Shown: piece after piece, positions 1-14,754 of the stretch | Position numbering within the stretch: position 1 is the stretch's first letter | Layout: each line of letters starts with the position of its first letter | NCBI RefSeq assembly: GCF_023065955.2 | Contig: NW_026623100.1 | Span: forward strand, 14,113,001 to 14,177,000 | Direction of reading: 5' to 3' | DNA length: 64,000 nt | Origin: Ursus arctos | Taxonomy: Eukaryota > Chordata > Mammalia > Carnivora > Ursidae | Made by a program: the position numbers and the translations under genes | The notes under the pieces: generated by a model | Told to the model about the DNA's origin: nothing | The model's input: the letters and a program-made list of their open reading frames with translations, nothing else | Databases searched by the model: none

Positions 1-489
1 CTTGAGTCTCTTCCCATTTTCTCTGGTTAAAAAGCCTACAGCCCTTTGGGGATCACCCACAAAATTCTTACATCCTGAGAAAACTGCTGGCTCCCAACTC
101 ATTTGCTGGGAGTCTCACCTGACAGGTCCGGAGCCCAATGAGAAAGCAGAGCTCTAGCTCTCAGCTCTGCCCACTTCCTCAGGCTTCTCTTGTAGGGAAG
201 CCGCCTTTCCCGAGAGACCTGTTTCAGGCGTTCCTATTAGTGATTGCAGGAGGTCGTTCTGATTTTGAGGTATACTTGCTTGAAGTCTCTGCAGCAGCTT
301 CTAGCTCTCCATGGTCCATGATGGCTGCCATCCCTCCTCATCCTTCCCCCAACCCCAGGGGAACAATCTTTACTCTGTGGGCTCGTTTGGTACCTGCTAT
401 CTCCCCCAAACTAAACAAGTCACCTCAACAATGGAGTGTAGAGGGAAGAGCCTCTACTAATCCCAGGGCCTCAGGAAAGCCACACAGAA

Positions 490-640
490 CACCTTCCTTA
501 GTCTCATGTCCTCGTCTGTCAAACCAAGATAAGAATTACTTTTCTGCCTACCCTATATAATGGAGAATATTAAATGGTGGGAAGTTTGTGAAACCAGTGA
601 CACCCTGCAGAGTGCCACGTAAATGCTAGGAATATCTAGA
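490..640 (+). repeat. MIR SINE fragment
   Basis: Decayed MIR core and tail: a CTCATGTCCTCGTCTGTCAA-like stretch, then a degenerate GTGCCACGTAAATGCTAGG tail. It is followed directly by the CAN SINE. Bases 1-489 hold nothing I recognise. Confidence 0.45.
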
Positions 641-654
641 CTATTTTGCTTTTA

Positions 655-840
655 TTTTTTAAAGAAGATTTATTTGAGAGTGCACGCATGAGTAAGAGGC
701 AGAGAAAGAAGGAGACACCCCACTTAACAAGCAGACACCCGCTGAGCAGGGAGTCCCATGCGGGGCTGGATCCCAGGACCCTGAGATCATGACCTGAACC
801 AAAGGCAGGCACTTAACCAACTGACCCACCCAGGCGCCCT
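655..840 (-). mobile_element. Carnivore tRNA-Lys SINE (CAN SINE), minus orientation
   Basis: Begins on the plus strand with the T-rich tail and ends CACCCAGGCGCCCT, the reversed head. Flanks show a 14-bp target duplication with one mismatch (641-654, CTATTTTGCTTTTA; 845-858, CTAGTTTGCTTTTA). It is the only CAN SINE on the 3' side of SIX2. Confidence 0.88.
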
Positions 841-1559
841 AAGTCTAGTTTGCTTTTAGAAAGTGTTCAGCTTCACCTTTTCTAATTCCCTCCAACCCTC
901 TACCTCCACCCTTCTGGGCTCAGGCTCTTCCCTGGGGTGGGAAAGAAGGAATACCACACACTTGGGGGTGGCCTCCTTTGTTGGACCTGGCTCCACCCTG
1001 CACCCACTCATTCGCTTCCTCAGGCTTGGACCGTGACCCCCCTCGTCAGTTCAGATGTCTCTGGGTGGCTTATCAGGGTTGCCAGTGGGTCTACCTCGCA
1101 ACAGGCTACTTCATATATCCTATCTTGAGACTGACAGAATCATCTAGCTCAGATGGAATCCCAACGCTTGTACCACCACCATCTCTGCGGACGGAGAAGG
1201 GGATGGGGGCTTGCGTGGGCCAAAGTTGGGCGGGATGGGCGTGGTCAGTTCTGGTCCTAGAAGACGGCCTGGGTTCTCTGTCCCTTCTGACCTCCTCCCA
1301 TCCCATCGGTAAATCCGTGTTGATAAAATGATGCCTAATACACCTACCGCCCCCCAGATGGAGAGCCCTGTCCGCAGCACGGGACTAATGGTGGGGGGGA
1401 GAGGAGAGAATTCTACCCAAGACTCATGTTTCAGCCCTCAGGGTCCCCCCAACGGCTTCATCTTCCCGAGAAGAATGGCAGAGACGGGTGCAGAGTCGCA
1501 GGCGGGCAAAGGGCGAGGTAGCAGCAGGCTGATCCTAGGATCCCGAAGTTCCACTTTTA
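841..1559. other. Intergenic unique DNA, no gene seen
   Basis: After the duplicated target site I see only unique sequence with short chance frames; no motif stands out. Confidence 0.45.
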
Positions 1560-2780
1560 CTACGGAGTAACCTGCGCGGGTGGAAACCGCCTCCGTGGTA
1601 CGCGGTGCGCCCTGTCCACGCAGTAGACGGCAAGTGTAACCTGCACAATTACCCTGAGGAGACGAACTCCCTCATCCGACCCAAGCGGGTCACGAGGCTG
1701 CGAGCTCCACTGCCGCAGCTCAGTCTGGAGCCAGTCCTCGTCGTAGGTTTCTCGGCGGCCCGACGCTGCCCCGATCCCCGCGGGAGTCACTTGCGCCCGC
1801 CTCGGCCGCCCCGGCGCCGCGCTCGCAGCCGCGGCCCTGGGAAGACCGACCGCTGCAGACTCGCAGAGAGCAGGCTCAAACGCCAGTCCCGCCGCCGCAA
1901 CGTGCGCGCCTCTGGGCAAGGTCCCGAACACGGTGTCTCAGTTTCTTCTACCAGTAATAACAGCTTCTTTGTGCGGCCGCTGTGAGAATTAAACAGATAC
2001 CAGGTGTGCAAAGTGCCTGACGCGTAGTAAGCGATCAAGAAACGGCAGTTACGACCGGTTACTCTGGGGCCCACCAAGTAACCATAGAGCTGTGTGTTCA
2101 TGGCCCAGGGCGAGTTACCTGGATGATTCTGCCCGCAATGAGCTTTCCAGCTAGCGAGCGCGCCTGGCTGCGCAGAGCAACTCATGCCCTTGGGAAAGAC
2201 CGAGAAGGAAGGGATGGAGGGCCGGTAGCTCGGCAGGGTCCGCGCTGCTCTTGCCTTCCTGCTGACCTGCCATTCTCTTTCTGGGAACTCAGGCGGCTCT
2301 GGTCTGACTCCCAGGCGGCAGAAGCCCGGGTGTGGGCCTGCCGGGCCTGGGTGCTCTGGGCGGGCAGAGGATGGCTACTGGGGATGGCACAGTAGCGGAT
2401 GGTTTTGTCGCCCGTGGCGTGTCCCAAAGCTACCGGCTCCCAGGCCTCTGCCTCACGCCCGACCGCCAACTCAAAGGGCCGGAGGAATGGAACTGCCCAG
2501 CCCCGCGGTCCCCAGCTCCCCGGCCCGCAGGCGCCAGAGCTTCCCGTGACTCTGAGCAGCGCGCGCGCGGGCTACTCGCGCCGAAAGCCGGCCACCAGAG
2601 GCCCGGCACCCAGCGCGCAGGTGGGACTGCGGAGGTCCACCGGCAGGCGGAGCGGCGGAATTTCTGCCCAGAGCGCGCCAGGGGTCGGCGTGTACACACT
2701 GCTCCGCGAGTGAAGAAGGACGAGGCACTCTGGATGGGCCGGGCCGCTGATCGTGGTCGATTTAGCCTTGCCTAGAGCCT
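1560..2780. other. CpG-rich block 3' of SIX2
   Basis: Two CpG-dense stretches (about 1560-1910 and 2100-2740) in the intergenic DNA. Several frames stay open here on both strands, as expected of GC-rich DNA; none looks like a known protein. It may be an orphan CpG island, or the start of an unannotated non-coding RNA. No promoter element was recognised. Confidence 0.5.
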
Positions 2781-4700
2781 GGGCCACTAACATCCTGAAG
2801 AAGGGCTCCCCCTACGTGTCCGCCCTTGTGCCAGCCTGTTGGGTTTGTGGGTCCTCCAAGCAAGGGAGACTTTGGGGCAATTAGGGGCGCCTGTCGGGCC
2901 ACGCCACGGGAAGGAGGCTTTCTTCAGGCACATCCGCGCGGTGTTACTTAGACTCACTCCACGGCCGGGCGGCCAGGAGCAGGCATCCACCTGGAGGGGG
3001 AGCAGCTTTGCGGCTGAGATTGTGGGAAAACTGTAAAACTCACCCCATTATGGGACACCCAGTATGACCCTCTCCCCTCCAATTCATCCCCGCAAGCCAG
3101 AAGTCATTTCTGAGTTCCAGTCGCACAGATACCCACGGGGTTTTGAGAAGCAGACTCCTGCCAGATGGCATGCAAGGCCTTGACCCTGACACCAGGACTC
3201 GAGATCAGCTCCACTGTTCCTCAGGCCCCTGGCAGCAGCGACACAGGGAACCTCCTTCCCTCTCCGCCCACCCCGCCCGCATTGGCTTCAGGAATCTGGA
3301 CCAACTTGCACCCGGTTGGGTTCTGGTGGCGTGAGAGGAGAGGCTGGTCCTCCTCCAGCCCCAGACGCCTTCCCTTGCCAGCGGGAGTGCACAGGCATAG
3401 CCGACCGCTGGCTCTTGGGAGAGCTCTGGGCGCTCACTGGCTCACTGGCCCACCTATGTGCTCAAAGCCAGCCAACCTCCCAGGGCACACGTCCGCCCCA
3501 TCAACGAACACCATTGCGTTCTTTCACCCTATTGTGCCTACCCACTGTCTCAGGCCTTCTCACATTTCCTAGTACATCTTCACGCACTCGGTCTCCGAGA
3601 TTTCTAGATGCCCTGGGCAGCTTTGCGCCCCAGGGTAAGGTTGGGATGGGCAACGTGAAAAAAAGGAGGGGCCTCAGTCAAGACCCAAACCCTCCTCGAT
3701 CCTTCTTCACCTGCCCCTCAACACAAAAACATTCACATGTTTCCAGGAACTCTGGCAGTATCCCAGCAAGAGCTGGGATAGTTGAGGAGGCCACGTTCCC
3801 TGCGTCCTGACTCCCACGCCCCTACTTGGCTGGTCCCTGCTTTCCCAGACCCCTGACATGGTGTTTGTTTCCTACAAAGACTAGGGAAAATCCAGGACTT
3901 GGTAGCCCTGTGTTCCGTCCCCAGATCTCCCTGGCTCTGTTTAACTTTTGCTTTGGTGACCACCACCTTCTCCCCAGGTAGACCTGCCACTCTCTTGAGA
4001 TGCACTTTTGGGGTGGGAACAGCAGGGTCTGGGCCAGGACCCCGTGCCAGCCAGGGCTGTTGCTGAGAGCGAGGTGAGGGGAGAAGACTGCCCCGGAGGC
4101 ACAGTGAGCCCTTTGGCTCCCTTCTGTGCTTAGCCGCCCTTGGCTTTTATGCTCCCAAGCAGGTGAGTCGACCAGCGGCGCAGGAGGGCTGGATTCTACC
4201 TTCTTCATTCATTTTCACCTCTGAGGGTTGCATGGGTATGGAACCTCGCTGGGAACCAATGAAAGGTGGACAGGGTCAGGGGAACGGAAAGGGAGGGAGA
4301 CTTTGTGCTTTCAGCGCTGTGTCCTTTATGGTCACCAGAGCAAAACTCATGGCTTCTGACTGCCACCGGGGAAGGGGTGACAAGCCATTAGGAACTGTGT
4401 TTGGTGGACGCCTAGGGGGAGCGGTTGTATCCATCTGGCAGCATCTGTGGCAAAGTTATGTCCAGTTGGCATGCTCTGGTGGGGCCCGCAGCCTCTCATT
4501 GGGTCTAGTGGAGTGCGGAATGGAGGACTGGCTTGTTATAGGTTTATGCAGTGGGTGAGTAGCTGCTCGGGTTTATTTTCAGAACTTTGCATAGTTTCCC
4601 GTTTAAGTAAATATTTTCGGGGTTAGCTTTCCAAGGGGGAGGGAAAGAGGGAAGAAGTTACTGTAAGTAGCAAGACTGTGCCCGAATAAAGCTCTGGGAC
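2781..4700. other. Intergenic unique DNA, no gene seen
   Basis: Unique sequence between the CpG-rich block and the CTCF motif. I recognise no repeat family, exon or RNA gene. Short open frames have no protein-like character. Confidence 0.5.
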
Positions 4701-4707
4701 AGGCACC

Positions 4708-4721
4708 CTGCCCCCTACTGG
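4708..4721 (-). promoter_or_regulatory. Full-consensus CTCF motif 3' of SIX2
   Basis: The minus strand reads CCAGTAGGGGGCAG, which fits all 14 positions of the core CTCF consensus CCASYAGRGGGCRS. It sits about 2.1 kb beyond the SIX2 polyadenylation site, in unique DNA. Its orientation points toward lower coordinates, the side where SIX3 lies in other mammals. A topological border with CTCF sites between SIX3 and SIX2 is established in vertebrates; equating this site with it is inference. Confidence 0.55.
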
Positions 4722-4929
4722 CCAGTGAGAGCTCCCGGGAACCTCCAGCGATCCCGCTTCAGCCTGGGAAAGAAGGTGCCACAGGTGGGATCTCTGACCC
4801 TCTGCCTCCTCCAGCTAGGACCGTCTCTTTCTCTGGCGGACAGCCACTGAGACCTTCAAGGCAAGCTTCGCTGCAAGGCCATGCCCTGGCCCCAGCAGAT
4901 CGATAGACTAGGGCTGGCCGCTGACAGGG

Positions 4930-5215
4930 GCACGGGTGTGAGTGGGGGTTTGCGTGCTACTGGGGAGAAGCAGGATGTGTATTTGTGTTTGTGGGTGTGA
5001 GTTTATGTATGTGGGGGAGACTCATTTGGGTATGTAGCTCATATATACTGGGGCAGCAGAGGGTTTAGGCTTTCCCTGAAGACACACGTTTGTGTCTTTG
5101 AGAATGGGTAGAGAGTCTGTGTGTTTGCTTCTCTCTCTGTGTGTGTGAACATACGTGTGACAGTCAGTGTGTTTCCCTGTGCGGCCACTGTGTGAAAGGG
5201 TGTGTGGTCTTGGTG
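4930..5215 (+). repeat. Degenerate TG-rich low-complexity tract
   Basis: Imperfect TG/GTGT-rich sequence with interruptions. It looks like an old, decayed dinucleotide repeat, next to the CTCF motif. No coding meaning. Confidence 0.6.
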
Positions 5216-5429
5216 CCATCCCCAGGGTCTGGTGCGTAAGAGCCTTTCACTCCCAGTGAATCAAATGATGAATGTGTATGTTGATATGTCCTTGTGAAAG
5301 TTCCTGCAGAGCCTGTTTCCCTGGGAGTGGGAGTGTGGAAAATAGGCAGGTAGGGGCTCCAGGGTCTACTGTGTTTCCTCCCTTCCCAGAAGTAAGCCTG
5401 GGGCTGGTGGCTCAGCTCCTCTGACTCAA

Positions 5430-6480
5430 GGTGGCGTCTCTGGTTGCTGGAGCCTCTCCGGACCCTCAGGCAATAGCTGGTTCTTCACTGTGCCGCTCCG
5501 CGAAGGTCAGACAGCTGGGGCCCTGTAAGCATGGATTTGCCACCGGGGGACCTGAGTTGTGCCCTAGAGCAGAACCTCCAGGAGAGGCGGAGGAAGCTGC
5601 CAGGGCTGGAGTTCCTCTTGCGGTGCAAGGTCGGACCCATGCGGAGCAGTCTCGGCCTGCTGGCGATTCGCTTGACCTTCAGGCCTGCGCAGAGCAAAGG
5701 CGGAGGCATAGCCTTCCGAGCCAAGTGAGCCCGGCGCGCGAATCTCGGCCGGGAAGGAATCCTTGGTACTTAGAAAGTGCGCGCAAAAGGGTTTTCTGCA
5801 AACGCCGATTGCATCAGAGAGAAAAGTCTCCAAAGAGGTGCCAGCACTCTGGGATCTCGCTGTCGGAAGAGTGCCTTCTTCCGTCTTTCCCGTGGGGTCC
5901 AGGTAGCATGTCTGGGCGGAAGCGTCCTGGTCTCGGAGGAGGAACGTGTTCGGTACCCACAGCTGTAGTGACCTGAGACGCAAAAGCCGCAACTTCCTCC
6001 TTGAGAAGTCCTGCACCCTTGGGATCTGGCAGGATAGGCTTAGATGGGTCGCTTAATGCGGGGGAGAGGTGGGACTGGGTCCCCCCGAAGTGAGAGGGCG
6101 CTGCAGGTTAATGTACTGCTAATGGGAACCTGTGCCCGTCGTCCGGAGGCGCGCCCCTCTCCCTCGTCTCCTCGGCCAAGCCCTGGCGCTCCCTTGCTCC
6201 CATTTAGAACACACGGCCCCCGGCCCGGCCTCCCCAGTCTCCTCGGACTTCCCTTCGTCCTCTATCCTTTCATCACCGTCCCCAAACGACCGATTTCTGA
6301 GCTTGGAGACCTTGGCTCCACGGCCACACGCGCGACCCGGGCTTTGCTATGGCTCAGCGGCTGCCCGTGGCAGGAACGAATCTTCCCAGAGCGTCCCACC
6401 AGGTTCTGGGGACTGCGACCACCGCTCAGGAAACCTCCATGGCCTGATTTCTTCCCCAGCTCTGGCATCTCCAAACACAC
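5430..6480. other. CpG-rich block between the CTCF motif and the SIX2 3' end
   Basis: Moderately CpG-dense unique DNA. Open frames up to about 160 residues on both strands show no recognisable domain and are probably chance. Candidate orphan CpG island; the edges are by eye. Confidence 0.4.
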
Positions 6481-6887
6481 GTCCCTTCCTTGCTTGGCAC
6501 ACAGCTCCTCTTTTCTTACTCCCATCCCCGAGTGAAGAAAAAGGAGGGTGAGGGCCCTGCTCCACTGATGGGGGAAGGGAGAAGAATCCCCAAGAGGAGC
6601 AGACCGCCACCTTCCTGCTTTTGCAAGGGAGCTGCCCGGCAGGAAAGGGGACAGAGGGCTTTGGGGGGAGGGGGGAGGTTTCAGAGTTTTCAGTCCCTTC
6701 ACCTTAGGGCTGATACACGTCGTGTATGGGGGAAGGCGGCTCCCGGTTTCTGGAGCTCCTGGGACATCGCTGCCCAGAACGGTCTACCCGGGGTGTCGAG
6801 TCCCTGTAGGGAAATCAGACACGGCTGCACTCCCGGATCACGGGCCTTGTGGTATATATCCATATATATATATTTATGATTTCTAAT

Positions 6888-6893
6888 TTTATT
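6888..6893 (-). terminator. SIX2: Distal SIX2 polyadenylation signal AATAAA
   Basis: Canonical hexamer on the gene strand within an AT-rich patch, about 890 nt after the stop codon. Cleavage is expected 10-30 nt further down, near 6865-6875. Assigned from position and sequence only; no transcript data. Confidence 0.7.
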
Positions 6894-7380
6894 ATAAAAT
6901 AAAAGCAGAAATATTTCCCGAAGAACATTCACATGAGGGCATAACAGGGAGACAGCAAGTCCGAGGCTCGGGAGGCACACTCTGCCGGCACTGTGGCCAC
7001 AGTCCCGGGAGGAAGAAGAGAGAGCTTGTCGGGCCTCACCGAGAGAAGGGGAGGGGCAAGCGGCAAGGGCGCACTCAGAGGCCTCGGTGCTGCGGTCCTT
7101 TCTTTCACTTAAGTTACTAGCTGACACCTGCAGCCCCGCTGAACCCTGGGGAGGGCCTCCGCAGAAGGCCTGGTTCCTCTGCTCTTCCCCCTGCCACGTC
7201 CACCCGGGAAAGTGAGGGAGGAGGACACAAAGAGACGTCTGGGCATGAGGAGAAAGGCTGAGGGGTACAGACCCTGGGGCCAAGACTGCAAGAGGCTGGC
7301 CAGAGGAAAAACGGAAAAACAGAATGGAGAAACAGAAACCTATTGAGGGGTGACACGCCAGAAATATAGAGGGATGGGGA

Positions 7381-7515
7381 ACCCGGAAAGCAAAAAGGGG
7401 CGGGAGAGAAGACAAGAGAGAAGGAAGGGAGAGGAACTGGAAGAAAGAGCAAGGAAGGCAAGGGAAGGGAAGGGAAAAGAAAGAAGGGATGAGAAGGTCG
7501 GGAGAGAGAGTATGA
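7381..7515 (+). repeat. Purine-rich (GA) low-complexity tract in SIX2 3' UTR
   Basis: Almost all A and G on the plus strand, with GGGAAGGGAA-type units; in SIX2 mRNA it is a pyrimidine tract that could bind PTB-like proteins (inference). Confidence 0.75.
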
Positions 7516-7528
7516 GAATGGTGTATAA

Positions 7529-7534
7529 TTTATT
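7529..7534 (-). terminator. SIX2: Possible proximal SIX2 polyadenylation signal AATAAA
   Basis: Canonical hexamer about 250 nt after the stop codon, followed on the gene strand by a pyrimidine-rich tract. It could give a short 3' UTR isoform that excludes most of the tract. Use is unproven. Confidence 0.35.
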
Positions 7535-7782
7535 CCCTTCCCGGGTTCAAGTTCGGGTCCCTGGCCTCCAAACGATCTCAGAAGCAACTTGTTGAAAACA
7601 AATCCCGGACAAAGACCAAACCAAGGAGCTATCCACCCTGCCCGGGCCGGCGGTTCTGCCCGCTCAGCGAGCAGGGCTTTCAGTACCTGGTGGGGCCGCC
7701 GGCGCAGGGCGCCCTCCCGACACCGTCTCTCCGGTCCCCAGCGCCGAGCCCGGAAGGCGAGCGCGTCGAGGCAGGCGGGGCT

Positions 7783-11190
<3,408 letters not shown>

Positions 11191-11210
11191 CAGTCTAGCT
11201 CGCTCGCTGC

Positions 11211-11220
11211 TTTTTTAATA
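11211..11220 (-). promoter_or_regulatory. SIX2: TATA-like element of the SIX2 promoter
   Basis: On the minus strand this reads TATTAAAAAA, inside a short AT-rich island (11211-11230) in otherwise very GC-rich DNA. It lies about 345 nt upstream of the start codon. It is the only AT-rich core-promoter candidate between the CCAAT box and the leader. Confidence 0.6.
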
Positions 11221-11263
11221 ATATTATTCTAAGCGGGCATGAGGCGCGGCGGCCCGCGCCCTG

Positions 11264-11268
11264 ATTGG
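11264..11268 (-). promoter_or_regulatory. SIX2: CCAAT box of the SIX2 promoter
   Basis: Minus strand reads GACCAATCAG, a good NF-Y site, about 45 nt upstream of the TATA-like element, which is a normal spacing. An ACAATAG SOX-type motif (about 11303-11309, plus strand) lies 40 nt further upstream. Confidence 0.6.
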
Positions 11269-12260
11269 TCTGGTTATCTGACCCGGGGCCTGCCCGCGCC
11301 AGACAATAGTCGGAGTCAAATTATTCGCCATGGAGACGCTGTCAGTCACTGGTAACCCGAGCCCCGGCGGGTCGGGCGGCTCCCCCCGGCCGGCTCCGCT
11401 GACAGATCGCCCGGCTCCGCGCAGAGCTGAGGGCGGCCGGAGACAGGAGCGGGAGGCGCTCCAAGAACCTGGGAGGCGGAGAGGACTGGGCGGGGGCCGG
11501 CGGCGGTGGTGATTGACGGGGCGGACGCCCAAAGAGCAAGGGAGGGGACGGACACGGGAGGGGGGGCGGAGTGGAGACGCGCAGAGAAGAAAAGGGGAGG
11601 ATCGAGGTGGGGAGAGGAGAAGGCGGGGAACTGTTTAAGGGGGTTCCTGGAGGGAGAGGAGGGAGAAGGGTGGAGGGTACCTCTGGGGGGAAGAAACTTA
11701 GAGCAGCTTTCGCTAGGCCTCACTGGGTGCCCTACCCCCACTCCGGGTCTTCAGCGCCCTCCCGGGCCCGCAGTTTTTGGGATAGATTCTGACCAGGAGC
11801 GGGCCAGTAGGTTGGGAGAGTTTGGACGTGCTTGGGCTCCTCTCAAAGATTTGGCTTTTCCTGCTGACAGCGCCCCGCCCCCATCCTAGGAACTCCGGAC
11901 CTGGGCGGTCTTCGAGGGAAAGGGGGAGGGAGTAGGAGACCGAAGTGGAGAAGATTTGGCAGTGGCCGCAGGCGGACGCCTGAGAATCAACTTCTTGGAG
12001 GATCCCGCCTTTTCTCTCTCTCCTAACCCGGCCGGCTACCCCGAGGTCGGTACCGCCCCAGCTCAGCGCTCTCTGCTCTTCGCCGGGCGGGGACTCACAC
12101 TTAACCACACGGGTTCCACGGCCCGAGAAACGCCAGGCACTAACTTGGGGCCTCTACGGAAACGGACTCCTGTCTGCAGCGCCGGCAGTCTGCCCACCGG
12201 GAGGCGAGGACTTAGAGTCTAGGACGCCCGAGGCGCTTCCCCCGTGGGTGGTCCGGGAGC

Positions 12261-14754
12261 ACAGAGTAGGCGCAAGACCCAACCCTCCCTCTGGCCTCTG
12301 AGCTCGGACTTGGCACCGGGCATTTCCAGCCGGGGAACGAGATCACTGAGCTCCGGAATAAGGGTCTTAAAAGGGGTATCCTGTTTTTTTGTGTGTCTTT
12401 GTAAGGGCGCGCGTGGAAACACGTAGTGCTGGTTCTCTGGGAGGAGGGCAAGGAGAGTAGGTGGAAGATGTGGAAGTCGAAGCGGGGGAGGGGGAGTTGC
12501 TGCTGTTTCTACGGTTTTGAAAAGCCCGGGGCTTAGCTTCTTCCCGGACTGGTCCTTTCCACTTCCGTTTCCCGTCTTTGCTCTGAGCTGTTGTAGGCTG
12601 GAGTCAACCCTGCTCCCAGTTCCGGGACCCAACCCAGCACAGAGCCAGGCTCTGCCCTCAGCTTAGAACTGTGGAATCTGTGTCTAGGCCACATTTCTTT
12701 TTTCCCCACCTTTTTAAATTTTCTCCGGAGGTTGTGCTAGGAGCACTGGATGGGCTCCAGAAACTTGGGTTCAAGTTTTTGCTTTGCTTGGTGCCTGTGA
12801 GAAAAGTCTGCGTTAATTTCTCTAAGTGTTCATCTCCTTAGCAAGATTTCTAAAAGTTTCCCCCTGCTTTAGCATTCTAGAAGTCCTCTGGGGGAGTTCC
12901 AGACATGAAAGAGTGGAACCCTGGGACTCACCCTAAGACTTGCTTTTGGAGGCTTCCCCAATGATGTGTGTTGAGACCAGGGCTGTCAAAGTCGGTTCCA
13001 AGCCAGTCTCAGGGACAGCTCCCTGTAGAAAAGCAGGTGGCATCTTCCGAGTTTCCGTCTGTTGGCTGGGTAGAGCCCTGCTGCATCCAGGCCACTCTCT
13101 CCACAGTCCTGTGTGATGCTGCCCAGGGTTCACACAATAGTCAGTCTTAGAGGCTTCTGGGAGACATGGGGATGTATTTATCCCTGACTGCGCTAATGTT
13201 CAGAGTACATTGCTGACCCCCAAGAATGGGCAACCTACTCTTTCCAAGACCTCATCTTCAGCCACATGGTTAATGGCAGCAGGCTAGTCCCAGCTCTCAC
13301 CATGGCCATCTTACATCTTGGCAAGGTCAGGCTGGGCTGTGGGGAGCACCATGGTCTGGTGTCAGTGAGTGGGCCTGGCCAGTAGCTTCCTGGTGTAGGA
13401 CTGGGCCAGTTTATGGTCTGCTCCACTTCACTTTCTCCCACTATTAGCTGAGGCTTGTGTGATCTTTCGAGTCCCTGCTGATTCTGGGCTGGGATGAGTC
13501 TGAGAATCGTAACCTTGAAAAAGCAGGTAACCTTTGTGAACTCAGCCACAGCTTCCATCATGAATATACTCCTTTCTGGACTCTTGGAGCTTCAAGATTG
13601 AACTTCCCCCAGAATTGGGTCTTGCCCTGTTCAGCTAAGGCACATTTTCTGAAACTTCAGACTCACTGTTCTTTCTAGCTTTGCCCTTTCTGGGGCCCCT
13701 GGCTGCCAGGCCCAAGAGTCACCCCTGCCAAGAGAACAGCCGTGGACCTGGATAATATCGTGTATGCCACGTGAAAAGTCATCACAGGGCAAGCACAGAA
13801 AACTTGGAACACCATTGCCCAATGTATGGCTGTATGTGCGTATGCCACCAGCTCTCCCCTTCCTCCCAAATTTGTAGGAAACAGGCTCTTGTCAGCAGGG
13901 ACAGCTGAGTGCCTGCCCTAAAAAGGTTACAAGCTCAGCCAGGCTCTTCATAATCTGAAGCCCTTTCCCTGCCTAGCCCCCTTCTTGTAGTCTTTGCCAC
14001 AGGACAGAGCACATGGGAGGTATCTGGGTGAGGATTTGATAGATGCCAGCAGGACCTTAAGGCAATCTCGGCCTCAGGTTCCAGTACTCAGAGCAGCTGC
14101 TGGAGAAGCCTTGGCTCTAACCCACCTCAATCTACCCAGTCCCATATTCCTTCCCTCCCTAAGACATCCTGGGGAGGCCTGCACATGCTATTTCATCAAG
14201 CACAAGTAGGAGAGGCTCCATGGCTGGGAAGGGGAGAACTTTTGTAGACAGGTGGAAATTTGGGACTCACTGAAATGTCTTCTTTCCCCTCCAACATGTG
14301 CTGGAAGTCCCCTGGGATCACACTTTCTGGAAGACAGCGGCAAAGGTGGATGGGTGTGCTCCAATGAGCTCACACTGACAGAATGCCTTTGCCCCTGACT
14401 CTTGGTCAGGGACAGTCTGGGGACTTTGTGTCTGGAGCTGGGCGGGGAGCTCCCCAGAACAAGGCACCAAGGCCCCCCCAGGTGGCACCGTTGCCCAGCC
14501 CAGCATTAGCACATTGCCCACTAGCAGAACTTTTGGGGAAGGGAGCAAGCAGCCTCACCACCCCCCCAAGGGCTTCCCTGACTTTGGGTTGAGGCCATTT
14601 GGGAAAAAAGGGGGTGATCTAAGAAGGAGGCTATTTCCAACATCAGCAGAGGAGGGGGCGAGGGTGGAAGGGCTGGGTGCCAAAACAGAAAACCAGAAAC
14701 TTTTTTTTTTTTAATCTTTATGTTTTCCAGGCTTCGAAGGCTGCAGAAATCCCC
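12261..14754. other. Upstream non-coding DNA
   Basis: Unique sequence beyond the promoter island. A weak MIR-like fragment may lie at about 12735-12850 (GAGCACTGG start, then a TTAATTTCTCTAAGTGTTCATCTCC-type core). No gene or clear regulatory motif recognised. Confidence 0.4.

Larger units (their letters stand above)
6870..7782 (-). other. SIX2: SIX2 3' UTR
   Basis: Sequence following the stop codon, about 0.9 kb, similar to the human SIX2 3' UTR length as I recall it. The likely end is set by an AATAAA on the minus strand at 6893-6888. An earlier AATAAA at 7534-7529 could give a short form. Between them is a long purine tract on the plus strand (about 7381-7515), which would be a pyrimidine-rich tract in the mRNA. 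The distal end is AT-rich (6850-6905). No coding exon is expected here; a long open minus frame overlapping it is a by-product of the low-complexity tract. Confidence 0.75.

Noticed and set aside
6699..7415. 238-residue minus-strand frame in the SIX2 3' UTR
   Set aside because: Ser/Pro/Phe-rich, from the pyrimidine tract; lies after the stop codon of SIX2.
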